Below are positions 1-11,575 of a stretch of 64,000 nucleotides of DNA, piece after piece. The position numbers and the translations under genes were made by a program. The stretch is from Williamsia faeni (GTDB lineage Bacteria; Actinomycetota; Actinomycetes; Mycobacteriales; Mycobacteriaceae): NCBI GenBank assembly GCA_003202005.1, contig QJJF01000002.1:744001-808000 (forward strand), read 5' to 3'. The notes under the pieces were generated by a model. That model saw nothing but the letters and a program-made list of their open reading frames with translations, did no database searches and was not told where the DNA came from. How positions within the stretch are numbered: position 1 is the first letter of the stretch; the number at the start of each line of letters is the position of its first letter.

Positions 1-1095
1 TGCGAGCGTGTCGAGTTTGGACCGCAGCAGCGCCGCCTCGTCGCGCAGCGCGGCGCGGGTCGCGTCGTCGTCGTCATCGTGGGCGATCACCGCCGCCGCG
101 TCGGGCCGACTCAGCCGGGCCACCACCGCCGCCTGCACCGCTGCGTCCACCCGTTCCAGGTTCCGCGATACCTTCATGCATCCCGGGTTCTTGCAGAGGT
201 AGATGAGCGCACCCGCCGGGCGCGAGGTGGTCCGTCCCGATCCCATCGGCCCGCCGCACGCCCCGCACCGCACGATCCCGGTCAGCAAATACTTTCGGCC
301 GCGTGTCGGGCCGCACCGCCGCGCCGGATCGGACAGCACCGCCACGACCTCACGCCAGGTGTCGGGGTCGACTATCGCGGGGTGGTCGGCTTCCGCGACG
401 ACCTTGCCGTGGTAGCTGCGGAGACCGGCGTTGCGGGCGTTGAGCAGCAACTGCCGCACCTGGGCCGAGCGCCAGCGGTTCCCGAGCGTGGTCGGGAGAC
501 CGGCGGCGTTCCAGGAGGTCGCAATCGACCCGAGCGACGCTCCCCGCAGCACCTCGCTGTACGCGGCCTTGATGGCTGCGGCTTCGGTTTCGTTGAGGCT
601 GTCATCGGCCTCGAACCCGAACGCCCGGCGCGGTCCCCACCGCTTACCCGACTCGGCGCGCTGGCGTCCGGCGCGGCGCTGCCGTGCGCCTTTCCGGTCG
701 ACCTCCGAGCGGGCCACCGCCGTCTTCATCCGGGCGAACAGCCGCCCGCCGTCGGTGGTCAGGTCGGCCTCGCCGTTGGCGGTGACGATGGCCAGCCCCC
801 GGCCCTCGGCGGCGTCGATCCAGTCCTCCAGTTGCCGGGGCTGCCGGGTGAGCCGATCCAGGTCCCAGCAGATCAGCGCGTCGAACTCCCCCGACTCGTA
901 CGCCGTCACCAGCGCGTCGTATCCGGGCCGGTTCTTGCGGGTGTCGCTGGCGCTGATCGAGTTGTCGACGTATTCCCCGACAACGTCCCAGCCGCGCTTC
1001 TCGGCGATGGCCTGGCAGTCCTCTCGCTGCCGCGAGACGGCCAACTCTTCGCCGGTCTTGTCGAGGGAGATTCGCAGGTAGAAGGCGGTGCGCAT
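1..1095 (-). CDS. Large serine recombinase (integrase), 3' end outside window
   Basis: This gene encodes a site-specific recombinase that would integrate or excise a mobile element through a serine-DNA intermediate. I translated the reverse strand from the ATG at 1095. The frame stays open for 365 codons to the window edge, so the C-terminus is missing. The N-terminal resolvase domain starts MRTAFYLRIS, with the expected Y-x-R-x-S arrangement and Ser10 as nucleophile. A recombinase domain follows (GPRRAFGF at about 155), then a zinc-ribbon with CGACGG and CKNPGC at about 275-305, then the start of a coiled region. This layout fits large serine integrases rather than the short IS607 or Tn3 resolvases. 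The upstream side abuts a broken chromosomal gene, which supports a role in integrating the element to the left. Phage versus conjugative element cannot be decided from this edge. Confidence 0.93.
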   Translation of the reverse strand, partial: MRTAFYLRISLDKTGEELAVSRQREDCQAIAEKRGWDVVGEYVDNSISASDTRKNRPGYDALVTAYESGEFDALICWDLDRLTRQPRQLEDWIDAAEGRGLAIVTANGEADLTTDGGRLFARMKTAVARSEVDRKGARQRRAGRQRAESGKRWGPRRAFGFEADDSLNETEAAAIKAAYSEVLRGASLGSIATSWNAAGLPTTLGNRWRSAQVRQLLLNARNAGLRSYHGKVVAEADHPAIVDPDTWREVVAVLSDPARRCGPTRGRKYLLTGIVRCGACGGPMGSGRTTSRPAGALIYLCKNPGCMKVSRNLERVDAAVQAAVVARLSRPDAAAVIAHDDDDDATRAALRDEAALLRSKLDTLA

Positions 1096-1122
1096 GGTAT
1101 ATATCTTACGCGACTTAGCTGC
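1096..1122. other. Putative attachment junction (attL/attR)
   Basis: Between the integrase start codon (1095) and the first recognisable glycosylase codons (from 1120, reading C-D-L-Y-K-W) there are only about 25 bases. They include the AT-rich stretch GGTATATATCTTACGCG. The crossover must lie here or within the first glycosylase codons. The exact core cannot be set without the other end or an empty-site sequence. Confidence 0.55.
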
Positions 1123-1380
1123 GACCTCTACAAATGGGCGTACAAACTGGCACCGCTGCTGCCGTCGGAATTGATTGCCGACGCCTTCGACCTGGCACTG
1201 CAACATCGTGAGGTCGACATGCGGGCCAGCCCGTACGACCTGTCCGGTTTCGGTCTGGCACCGATCGCGATCGAAGGGCCGACGGGTCGGGCCGAATATG
1301 TCCGGATGCAGTCGGAGTTGGGCCGCCGCGCTCAGTCCCTGCGGACCGAACTCATCGACCGATGCCGCCGCCTGCCCTGA
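1120..1380 (+). pseudogene. 3' remnant of a 3-methyladenine DNA glycosylase-like gene
   Basis: The frame reads DLYKWAYKLAPLLPSEL, then MRASPYDLSGFG, GRAEYVR and a stop at 1378-1380. This matches my memory of the C-terminal end of a protein family annotated as 3-methyladenine DNA glycosylase in mycobacteria and Gordonia, where DLYKWAYKL follows a conserved His-Ala-Asn-Met stretch. Only about 86 of roughly 280-300 residues remain. The rest is replaced by the integrase gene on the opposite strand. The element has probably split the gene, with the 5' part expected beyond the other end. The family name is from memory; the truncation is seen directly. Confidence 0.7.
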
Positions 1381-1499
1381 CGGTCAACCGGCACCTGACC
1401 TTGCGGACAGGTAGACCCTTCCCCGGCTGACCCGGCTACCTACCCCCGAGTAACATAGGTGGCATCAGTGCCCTTGATCGAAAGAGAGTGAGGCCGGTT

Positions 1500-3683
1500 A
1501 TGGCTCAGCGCGTCACCGTGGACGGCGGCTTGCAGGTTGCGTCGGTTCTGTACGACTTCATCAACAACGAGGCCCTGCCGGGCACCGGAGTAGACCAGGA
1601 CGCGTTCTGGTCGGGTGCAGCGGCAGTGATCAACGATCTGAGCCCCCGAAATGCCGAACTCCTGGCGGTTCGTGACGACCTGCAGGCCAAGATCGACCAG
1701 TGGCACCGCGACAACAAGGCAGCCACGCCGGCCGACTTCGACGCCGCCGCCTACAAGGCCTTCCTGACCGAGATCGGTTACCTCACCGAGGTTCCCGCCG
1801 ATTTCCAGATCAGCACCACCGGCGTCGACACCGAGATCACCAGCACCGCCGGACCTCAGCTCGTGGTCCCGATCCTCAACGCCCGGTTTGCGCTCAACGC
1901 ATCCAACGCACGATGGGGATCGCTCTACGACGCCCTTTACGGCACCGACGCCATCTCCGAGGCCGACGGCGCGGAAAAGGGCAAGTCCTACAACAAGGTC
2001 CGTGGCGACAAGGTCATCGCGTTCGCCAAGAACTTCCTCGACGACGCCACGCCTCTGGAGAGCGGCAAGCACGCCGATGTCACGTCGTACGTCGTCGACG
2101 AAGCCGCCGTCGTCGTCACCCTCGCAGACGGTTCGACCACCGGATTCGCCGACCCGGCCGCGTTCGCCGGTTACACCGGTGACGCCGCAGCGCCCACCGG
2201 GATCCTGCTGCGCCACAACGGTCTGCACCTGGAAATCCAGATCGACGCCGACTCCCCGATCGGTGCGACCGATGCCGCCGGCGTCAAAGACGTGCTGGTC
2301 GAATCGGCGATCACCACCATCATGGACTTCGAGGACTCGGTGTCCGCGGTGGACGCCGAGGACAAGGTGACCGGCTACCGCAACTGGCTCGGCCTGAACA
2401 AGGGCGACCTGGCCGAAGAGGTCAGCAAAGGTGGCAAGACCTTCACCCGTGTCCTGAATCCGGACCGCGAATACACCGCACCCGACGGTTCCGGTCTTCT
2501 GCTGCACGGCCGTTCGCTGCTGTTCGTGCGCAACGTCGGGCACCTGATGACCAACGACGCCATCGTCACCGCCGAGGGGGACGCGGTTCCCGAAGGCATC
2601 CTCGATGCCCTGTTCACCTCGCTCATCGGCAAGCACGGCCTCGAGGTCCACGGTCTGCAGAACTCGCGCAGCGGTTCGATCTACATCGTCAAGCCCAAGA
2701 TGCACGGTCCCGATGAGGTCGCGTTCACCGTGGAGTTGTTCGGCCGCGTCGAGGAAGTCCTGGGCCTGCCCACCGGCACGCTCAAGGTCGGCATCATGGA
2801 CGAGGAACGCCGCACGACGGTGAACCTCAAGGCCTGCATCAAGGCCGCCGAAGATCGCGTGGTGTTCATCAACACCGGATTCCTCGACCGGACCGGCGAC
2901 GAGATCCACACCTCGATGGAGGCCGGCGCCGTGGTGCGCAAGGCCGAGATGAAGTCGCAGACCTGGATCAAGGCCTACGAGGACTTCAACGTCGACACCG
3001 GCCTGCACGCGGGCCTGCAGCACAAGGCACAGATCGGTAAAGGCATGTGGGCCATGCCCGATCTGATGGCCGACATGCTCGAGACGAAGATCGGACACCC
3101 CAAGGCCGGCGCCAACACCGCCTGGGTGCCGTCCCCGACCGCCGCGACCCTGCACGCCCTGCACTACCACCAGGTCGACGTGTTCAAGCGGCAGAACGAA
3201 CTGGCCAAGCGGGAACCGGCCTCGGTCGACGACATCTTGACCATCCCGCTCGCGCCGAACACCAACTGGTCCGACGAAGAGAAGCTCGAAGAGCTCGACA
3301 ACAACTGCCAGTCGATCCTGGGCTACGTCGTCCGCTGGATCGACGCCGGCGTCGGTTGTTCGAAGGTGCCCGACATCCACGACGTCGCACTGATGGAAGA
3401 CCGCGCCACCCTGCGGATCTCGAGTCAGCTGCTGGCCAACTGGCTGCACCACGGCATCGTCACCGAGTCCGATGTCGTGGCCGCACTCGAGCGGATGGCA
3501 CCGGTGGTCGATCAGCAGAACGCCGGCGACCCGACCTACCGGCCGATGGCTCCCGACTTCGCCTCCAACATCGCGTTCGGTGCAGCCAAGGAACTCATCA
3601 TCGAAGGCGGCAAGCAGCCGAACGGATACACCGAGCCGATCCTGCATCGTCGTCGCCGCGAGTACAAGGCCGCCAACGCCTGA
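1500..3683 (+). CDS. glcB: Malate synthase G
   Basis: The enzyme condenses glyoxylate with acetyl-CoA to malate in the glyoxylate shunt. The 727-residue protein is the usual length for isoform G and collinear with mycobacterial GlcB. The acid-base motif [19 protein letters not shown] contains Cys620 and the catalytic Asp634. The substrate-site motifs [12 protein letters not shown] and [10 protein letters not shown] are also present. I chose the ATG at 1500, preceded by GAGAGTGAGG, because [10 protein letters not shown] aligns with the mycobacterial start; an in-frame GTG lies 12 bases upstream. A strong hairpin follows the stop. Proximity to gcvP is meaningful because glyoxylate and glycine interconvert. 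Confidence 0.97.
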   Translation: MAQRVTVDGGLQVASVLYDFINNEALPGTGVDQDAFWSGAAAVINDLSPRNAELLAVRDDLQAKIDQWHRDNKAATPADFDAAAYKAFLTEIGYLTEVPADFQISTTGVDTEITSTAGPQLVVPILNARFALNASNARWGSLYDALYGTDAISEADGAEKGKSYNKVRGDKVIAFAKNFLDDATPLESGKHADVTSYVVDEAAVVVTLADGSTTGFADPAAFAGYTGDAAAPTGILLRHNGLHLEIQIDADSPIGATDAAGVKDVLVESAITTIMDFEDSVSAVDAEDKVTGYRNWLGLNKGDLAEEVSKGGKTFTRVLNPDREYTAPDGSGLLLHGRSLLFVRNVGHLMTNDAIVTAEGDAVPEGILDALFTSLIGKHGLEVHGLQNSRSGSIYIVKPKMHGPDEVAFTVELFGRVEEVLGLPTGTLKVGIMDEERRTTVNLKACIKAAEDRVVFINTGFLDRTGDEIHTSMEAGAVVRKAEMKSQTWIKAYEDFNVDTGLHAGLQHKAQIGKGMWAMPDLMADMLETKIGHPKAGANTAWVPSPTAATLHALHYHQVDVFKRQNELAKREPASVDDILTIPLAPNTNWSDEEKLEELDNNCQSILGYVVRWIDAGVGCSKVPDIHDVALMEDRATLRISSQLLANWLHHGIVTESDVVAALERMAPVVDQQNAGDPTYRPMAPDFASNIAFGAAKELIIEGGKQPNGYTEPILHRRRREYKAANA

Positions 3684-3753
3684 CGGCTGCGCGGTGTGAC
3701 CTCCCGAACGCACATACATCGCACCGCATAGACTGCCCCACGACAGCTCACGC

Positions 3754-3789
3754 CCTTCCGGACCGGTGGACGACCACCGGTCCGGAAGG
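3754..3789 (+). terminator. Perfect 16-bp hairpin after glcB
   Basis: Bases 3754-3769 and 3774-3789 are exact reverse complements with an ACGA tetraloop. The stem lies 70 bases after the glcB stop and has no T-run. It may end glcB transcription or attenuate into the next gene, whose start follows 42 bases later. Confidence 0.6.
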
Positions 3790-3831
3790 CGCAGGTCCGG
3801 GTTGTCACGTCTTTCGTGGATCGGGGGGTTT

Positions 3832-5004
3832 GTGGGCGAGCATCGCAGAGCCGGTGGCAGCAGGGGTATCAGCCGCGGCCTTCTGGTCCTGGTTGCCGTC
3901 GTCGTGGTGCTTGTCGTCGTGGGCTTTCTCTGGTCGATGCTCGGTGATCGGGTCACCAAGCAGGGTCAGGATGCCGCAAAGCGCTGCGTGGAAGGCGATC
4001 TCACGGTCGCGGTCATCAGCGATCCGGCGCTGGCCGAACCCCTGAAGTCCCTCGCCACCGAATACAACGCCACCAAACCGATCAGCCGCGACTGGTGCAT
4101 CACCATCGATGTGCGCCCGGCCGATGCGAAGGTGACTCTCGAAGGTCTGACCGGAACGTGGGATCCGGCGTCGCGCGGACAGTATCCGGCAGCCTGGATC
4201 CCGCAGTCGTCGGTCTGGAGTTCACAGCTGACGGTCGCCAAACCCGAGATCGTCGACGGCACGCCGTCGTCGCTGGTCACCTCGCCCGTGGTCCTGGCAA
4301 TTCCGGCGGCGGCGAAGGAAGCCATGGACGGCAACGTCGGCTGGATCGAACTCCCAACCCTGCAGCGGTCCGAGCCCGCGATGAGACAGCTGGGGTTGCC
4401 GGGGTGGGGATCGCTGAAGATGGCAATGCCGACGGGTCCGCAATCCGACGCCACGGCACTCGCCGCCCAGGCCATCGCGATGGAGGTCTCCCGGACCCCG
4501 AGCGGTGCCTTGTCTGTCGAGGACGCGACCTCACCTCTGGTGACATCGACCCTGCAGGCGATGCAGTCCCAGGCGCCACCGACCGACCTCGGGTCGTCGG
4601 AGAGCGGTGTGGAGATGATCGCGGCGCAGCCGAACCCGGCGGCCGGCTCCATCCACGCGGTGCCGATCACCGAGCAGCAGCTCTACAAACTCACCAAGGA
4701 CGGGGCCAACGCGGGCGTGGTGTCGCTGCTGCCGACCGGCCCGACACCGATGGCCGACTTCCCGGTGATCGCGTTGACCGGCGAGCAGGTCGATGTCGCT
4801 TCGCGCGACGCCGTCAACACGTTCATCAGCTACGTCCACGCGCCCGAAAACATCACGGCGATCACCCAGTTGGGCTTCCGTGGTGGCGGCGCGCTACCGC
4901 CGCCGACCACCGCCGTTGACTTCCCGGTGACGCCGTCCCCGATGCCCCCGCCACCGGCAGAGGCTCAGAACGCCATCACCGAGACGCTCACGCGTCGCAC
5001 CTGA
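3832..5004 (+). CDS. Membrane-anchored substrate-binding-like protein
   Basis: The protein (390 residues from the GTG at 3832, behind a GGGGGG ribosome site) starts with a short basic stretch. One strong membrane segment follows at about residues 18-35 (LLVLVAVVVVLVVVGF), and the rest would be outside the membrane. The body resembles the bacterial extracellular-solute-binding fold, with DLTVAVISDP, a PQSSVW segment and SLVTSPVVLAIP. The tail is proline-rich. Its place next to glcB corresponds to Rv1836c, which I recall as longer with a C-terminal von Willebrand A domain. No such domain is present here. Function is unknown. An upstream ATG at 3766 would start inside the hairpin and is unlikely. 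Confidence 0.75.
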   Translation: MGEHRRAGGSRGISRGLLVLVAVVVVLVVVGFLWSMLGDRVTKQGQDAAKRCVEGDLTVAVISDPALAEPLKSLATEYNATKPISRDWCITIDVRPADAKVTLEGLTGTWDPASRGQYPAAWIPQSSVWSSQLTVAKPEIVDGTPSSLVTSPVVLAIPAAAKEAMDGNVGWIELPTLQRSEPAMRQLGLPGWGSLKMAMPTGPQSDATALAAQAIAMEVSRTPSGALSVEDATSPLVTSTLQAMQSQAPPTDLGSSESGVEMIAAQPNPAAGSIHAVPITEQQLYKLTKDGANAGVVSLLPTGPTPMADFPVIALTGEQVDVASRDAVNTFISYVHAPENITAITQLGFRGGGALPPPTTAVDFPVTPSPMPPPPAEAQNAITETLTRRT

Positions 5005-5017
5005 CGTCCCGTCCGGA

Positions 5018-7834
<2,817 letters not shown>

Positions 7835-7939
7835 GGATAGGACCTCCGCGGGGTCCGCCACGAAGGCCGACCACCTGTAGTGCCGACCTTCGGCCGGACG
7901 CCGGTCCTCCCCCTCTGTCCTATCCCGCAAGGTCTGTGC

Positions 7940-8112
7940 CCGCGGAACGCCTGAGAGATTCAGCCGCGCGTGGCGCGGCCTTTCACCATGGGCGGACGGC
8001 TCGTGCCGTCACTCTCCAGAGACGCCGACGTCGACACGGTCCTTGATGCCTGAGAGTTTGACGGAGAGGTATTGCTCCTTCGGCGGTCATCTCGAGGATG
8101 ACTCTCTCCCGT
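7940..8112 (-). promoter_or_regulatory. Tandem glycine riboswitch
   Basis: Read on the minus strand, the gcvP leader holds two glycine-aptamer-like units. The first (about 8112-8045) contains GGGAGAGAGTC, the hallmark CCGAAGGAGCAA (8083-8072) and ACTCTCAGGCA. The second (about 8025-7945) contains CTGGAGAGTGACGG, GGTGAAAGGCC and AATCTCTCAGGCG. This is the known cooperative two-aptamer arrangement that raises gcv expression when glycine is plentiful. About 105 bases separate it from the gcvP start, enough for an expression platform, though I did not identify one confidently. Confidence 0.92.
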
Positions 8113-8149
8113 GTCGCTGCGACGCAGTCCCAGTGTACGGCTTCAGGTA

Positions 8150-8803
8150 CTAGCCGGTGCGACGGGCGCGACTCTTGCGACGCGACGCCAATTCGTCTTC
8201 GGGTGCGGCTTCCGTCACGCCACCATCGGCACGTTCGGCCGGGAAGTCGGCGATGGTTCCGGTGAGTTCACGCATTGCCCCGCTGACGGCGATACCGAAC
8301 ACGCCTTGACCGCCTTGGAGTAGGTCGACAACCTCTTCGGCCGAGGTGCACTCGTAGACCGTGGTGCCGTCCGAGAACAGGGTGATGCGGGCCAGATCTT
8401 CGACGCCACGCTTGCGCAGATGGTCGACCGCGACCCGGATGTTCTGCAGAGAGATGCCGGTGTCGAGGAGACGCTTGACGATCTTCAGGACCAGGATGTC
8501 CTTGAAGGAATAGAGCCGCTGGCTGCCGGATCCGGCGGCGCCGCGAATCGACGGCACGACCAGCGAGGTACGGGCCCAGTAATCGAGCTGCCGGTAGGTG
8601 ATCCCGGCGATCTGGCAAGCGCTGGGGACGCGATAGCCGACGAGTTCGTCCGGAACGGTGTCGTTCGGGAACAGGCCGGGCGCGATGTCCTCCAGTGAGC
8701 CCTGACCGAGCCTGTTCGGGCCGCTGATCGGGGTGTGTGCCTCGGAGGTCGCGTCGTGCGCCCCGCTGTCGCCGTTCTCACCGTCGTGTGGCTGATCGCC
8801 CAC
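8150..8803 (-). CDS. MerR-family regulator, Rv1830/ResR-like
   Basis: The 217-residue protein has an acidic, disordered N-terminus. A MerR winged helix follows from about residue 55 (YRVPSACQIAGITYRQLDYWARTSLVVPS), then a helical region (LVLKIVKRLLDTGISLQNIRVAVDHLRKRG) and a basic C-terminal tail. It lacks the cysteine cluster of metal-sensing MerR proteins. Its order in the block matches M. tuberculosis Rv1830, a regulator linked in the literature to growth, division and drug resilience. It lies just upstream of the gcvP riboswitch, so readthrough into gcvP is possible. Sequence and synteny make the assignment solid; the targets in this organism are unknown. Confidence 0.88.
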   Translation of the reverse strand: MGDQPHDGENGDSGAHDATSEAHTPISGPNRLGQGSLEDIAPGLFPNDTVPDELVGYRVPSACQIAGITYRQLDYWARTSLVVPSIRGAAGSGSQRLYSFKDILVLKIVKRLLDTGISLQNIRVAVDHLRKRGVEDLARITLFSDGTTVYECTSAEEVVDLLQGGQGVFGIAVSGAMRELTGTIADFPAERADGGVTEAAPEDELASRRKSRARRTG

Positions 8804-9087
8804 TGGGTTCTCCTCGCGTGCTGGTCGGTGACCTGCCAGTGCGGATCTTGGCTCCGACGGGCCAAGTTTACGCGCACTGACTGATCAAAATCACATCTCC
8901 GCAACTTTCGCGGTCATGTGAAGACCGTATGGCCGCAGCGGGTCCGGATCAACGCGACTCGCCCTAACCCTGAACCTAAAGTTGAGCTTTAGGCGATTCG
9001 TGATCCAGCAGTTTCCGTTCCGTGACCAGACTCGCCAGGGTGAAATGCCGACTCCCGGAACGGATTCGTGCGTTATCGAGATGTTGG

Positions 9088-9606
9088 CTACGCCCCACCG
9101 GATGCTTTGAAGTCGTCCGGCGACACCGAGTCGAGGAATTCCTTGAACTTCTCCACCTCGTCTTCCTTGACCTCGGCCGCCGGCTCGGCGTCTTCAGCTT
9201 CTTCCGGTTCGTCCGAGGGCATCAGTAGGCCGGCTTCGGCCAGTACGGATTCTTCGGCAAAAATAGGGACCTCGGCACGCATGGCGATCGCCACCGAGTC
9301 CGACGGCCGCGCCGAGATCCGCAGATCCCCGGCGAACACCAGGTCGGCGTAGAACGTGCCCTCCTGCATGTCCACGATCCGAACCTCGAGAAGTTCGTGG
9401 CCCAGCGCACTGATCAGGTTCACGATCAGGTCGTGGGTCAGAGGACGGGGAGGTTCAACACCCTTTTGCCGCAAGGCGATTGACGCCGCTTCGCTCTGAC
9501 CGATCCAGATCGGCAGGAATCGTTCACCGGTGGTTTCCTGCAGGAGCAGTACCGGTTGACTCTGTGGAGGTTCCACACGGATACCTACTACGCGCATTTC
9601 ACTCAT
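9088..9606 (-). CDS. Bifunctional nuclease family protein (DUF151), Rv1829-like
   Basis: The 172-residue protein shows the BFN/DUF151 fold markers: VVGIRVEPP at the start, PVLLLQETTGERFLPIWIGQSEA and RPSDSVAIAMR near residue 105. An acidic Glu/Asp-rich tail follows from about residue 130. Related proteins have nuclease activity in plants and are widespread with unclear roles in bacteria. It sits between the two MerR regulators, as in mycobacteria. A Corynebacteriales-specific role in division or metabolism is plausible but unproven. Confidence 0.88.
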   Translation of the reverse strand: MSEMRVVGIRVEPPQSQPVLLLQETTGERFLPIWIGQSEAASIALRQKGVEPPRPLTHDLIVNLISALGHELLEVRIVDMQEGTFYADLVFAGDLRISARPSDSVAIAMRAEVPIFAEESVLAEAGLLMPSDEPEEAEDAEPAAEVKEDEVEKFKEFLDSVSPDDFKASGGA

Positions 9607-9718
9607 GCGGCCGGCCCTCCCAAGCTTGTGTGGGGCAAATGCTTCACCGCTCTAATCCTATGGCAAGGATGCCCGCGGGACGACCGAGAAACCCCGGACT
9701 GGTCCGGAGAAAGGGACT

Positions 9719-10447
9719 TCAGTCGAGAACTTCGCGCACCGCTTGCTTCACGAGCTGGGTGTGCAGGGTGACCGACAGTGCGGCAATTTCACGCACCATC
9801 TCTTCGGCGCGATCGCGGGCGCCGGTCCCCTTGCCCTTGGCGATGGGGTTGGCGATCTGCGCGACGAGACCCGCCTCACGATCGGCCGACACCTTGAAGG
9901 CGCGAAGGTGGCGCGCCTGGACACCGAAGTTGGCGAGTGCGGACGCAGCCGTCACCAGCCTTACGGCGTCTTCGTCGAAGAATCCGCGCGGCCCGGGAAC
10001 CAGGAGCCCGTTGTCGACGAGTTCAGTCACGAAGGCCGAATCGACCCCGGTCCGTTCGAGCAGGGAATCGCGGCTCAGACGACCGCCACCGTCCTGTGAG
10101 AAATCGGTGGCCGGAGCCACCCAGTTCTTCGCCGACGACAACAACCGGGTACCCGCCGATGCTTCTGGACGGGTACCGCGGTCGATCTCGTCGAGCTGTT
10201 CCTTGATGACTTTGAGCGGCAGGTAACGATCGCGCTGAGCGGTCAGGACAAACCGGAGCCGTTCACAATCAGCTCTGCTGAACCGGCGATAGCCGGACGG
10301 CGATCGCTCAGGGGTGACCAGACCCTCGGATTCGAGGAATCGGATCTTCGAAATCGTCACGTCGGGGAATTCACTGCGCAGCTGATCCAGGACCGAGCCG
10401 ATCGACATCGATCCTTCAGAATGCTGCCCCGCCGCCGGTGAGGTCAC
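9719..10447 (-). CDS. ftsR: MerR-family cell-division regulator, Rv1828/FtsR-like
   Basis: The 242-residue protein has an N-terminal MerR helix-turn-helix (SIGSVLDQLRSEFPDVTISKIRFLE, then SPSGYRRFSRADCERLRFVL). A second winged-helix-like half follows (LSRDSLLERTGVDSAFVTELVDNGLL) and a helical tail. This two-part layout matches Rv1828 and Corynebacterium FtsR, which activates ftsZ. The start is the GTG at 10447, which overlaps the garA stop codon in GTGA, so the two genes are translationally coupled. Confidence 0.88.
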   Translation of the reverse strand: MTSPAAGQHSEGSMSIGSVLDQLRSEFPDVTISKIRFLESEGLVTPERSPSGYRRFSRADCERLRFVLTAQRDRYLPLKVIKEQLDEIDRGTRPEASAGTRLLSSAKNWVAPATDFSQDGGGRLSRDSLLERTGVDSAFVTELVDNGLLVPGPRGFFDEDAVRLVTAASALANFGVQARHLRAFKVSADREAGLVAQIANPIAKGKGTGARDRAEEMVREIAALSVTLHTQLVKQAVREVLD

Positions 10448-10902
10448 GCGTCCGCGGAACCTTCGTCACCACTGGGGCCGGTCAGGAACACCAACCGGAA
10501 CTTGCCGATCTGAACTTCGTCGCCATTGGCCAGCACGGCGGAATCCACCGGCTCGCGGTTGACGTACGTGCCGTTCAGGCTGCCGACATCAACAACCTGG
10601 AACTCGTTGGCGCCCAACCGGAACTCGGCATGCCGACGGCTCACGGTGACGTCGTCCAGGAAGATGTCACTGTCGGGATGCCGACCTGCCGATGTGGTTG
10701 CCTGATCGAGCAGAAAACGAGAGCCGGCGTTGGGGCCGCGCTTGACCACGAGCAACGCGGTGCCCGCCGACAGCCGCTCCACACCGCTGTCCGCGGACGT
10801 GCTTGCAGAACCACCGGTCGATTCCATCTCTTTGATGAAATCGGCCCGGAAGACCGACGTGGTCTCTACCGGAGCTTCGATGTCCTTCTCGTTGTCGCTC
10901 AC
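10444..10902 (-). CDS. garA: FHA-domain phospho-switch GarA/OdhI
   Basis: GarA binds and controls 2-oxoglutarate dehydrogenase and glutamate enzymes. It is switched off when its N-terminal threonines are phosphorylated by PknB or PknG. The N-terminal motif VETTSVFRADF carries both threonines (Thr14 and Thr15 from the GTG at 10902). The FHA domain spans about residues 55-145, with GRHPDSDIFLDD, SRRHAEF and GSLNGTYVN. I chose the GTG at 10902 because AAGGAG precedes it and the protein length (152) fits the family. An in-frame start 57 bases upstream would add an unrelated extension. The gene is coupled to ftsR downstream. Confidence 0.95.
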   Translation of the reverse strand: MSDNEKDIEAPVETTSVFRADFIKEMESTGGSASTSADSGVERLSAGTALLVVKRGPNAGSRFLLDQATTSAGRHPDSDIFLDDVTVSRRHAEFRLGANEFQVVDVGSLNGTYVNREPVDSAVLANGDEVQIGKFRLVFLTGPSGDEGSADA

Positions 10903-11121
10903 CAATTCTCCTTCTTCGTAATTGTCCCCGCGGCCCGGATTCGAGCCATGTATTTCCACGGTGATTGCGGCGGCGTTCGGCGGTCAAACTACTCACACGC
11001 CGAATCCGGCCTCATCGAGTGGATTGGGGCATTACCCGTGACTTAGACCGTACCCTGCCACAGGCCAACGATGCATAAACCCGCTGCATACGGTGTGCCC
11101 GGGTCAAGAGTCGCGGACTGC

Positions 11122-11526
11122 CTATCCGGACGTGATCGCGCCGTAGCCACCGGCATCGAGCATTTCGCCCACCAGTTCGTCGAGGTCGTCGTCGGCACCG
11201 ACTGTGATCTCGACCAGCCAGCCGGCCGCGTAGGGCGCCGAATTGACGAGGTCGGGACTCGCTTCCAGTTCCTCGTTGACCGCCGAGATCACACCGCTCA
11301 GGGGCCCGAAGATGTCGGACACGCTCTTCGTCGATTCGACCTCGGCAAACGATTCGCCGACCTCGACGACATCGTCGACCGCCGGCAGCTGGACGAACAC
11401 GACGTCGCCCAACTGGTCCTGCGCGTAGTCGGTGATCCCGATCCGAACGGTCCGGTCGGACACCTTCTGCACCCACTCGTGCTCGGTGGTGTAGCGCAGA
11501 TCGTCAGGAGCCTGCTTCTGGGTCAC
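11122..11526 (-). CDS. gcvH: Glycine cleavage system H protein
   Basis: GcvH carries the lipoyl arm that shuttles the aminomethyl intermediate between P, T and L proteins. The 134-residue protein has the start RYTTEHEWV, GITDYAQDQLGDVVFVQLP and the lipoylation site VESTKSVSD with Lys67. The C-terminal GWLVEI segment is intact. It lies upstream of garA on the same strand, with 219 bases between, as in mycobacteria. Confidence 0.97.
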   Translation of the reverse strand: MTQKQAPDDLRYTTEHEWVQKVSDRTVRIGITDYAQDQLGDVVFVQLPAVDDVVEVGESFAEVESTKSVSDIFGPLSGVISAVNEELEASPDLVNSAPYAAGWLVEITVGADDDLDELVGEMLDAGGYGAITSG

Positions 11527-11575
11527 GTGTGCTGCCTTTCGCCTCTACGCATGAAACATCGTTTGTTGTGAGAAT

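Noticed and set aside
79-1380. Long plus-strand open frame over the integrase region
   Set aside because: It is the complement of the integrase gene up to about 1095 and reads Arg/Pro-rich sequence. Only its last 86 codons look like a real protein.
1440-3959. 839-codon minus-strand frame opposite glcB
   Set aside because: It is a high-GC antisense shadow. Its composition resembles the complement of glcB and it has no known domain.
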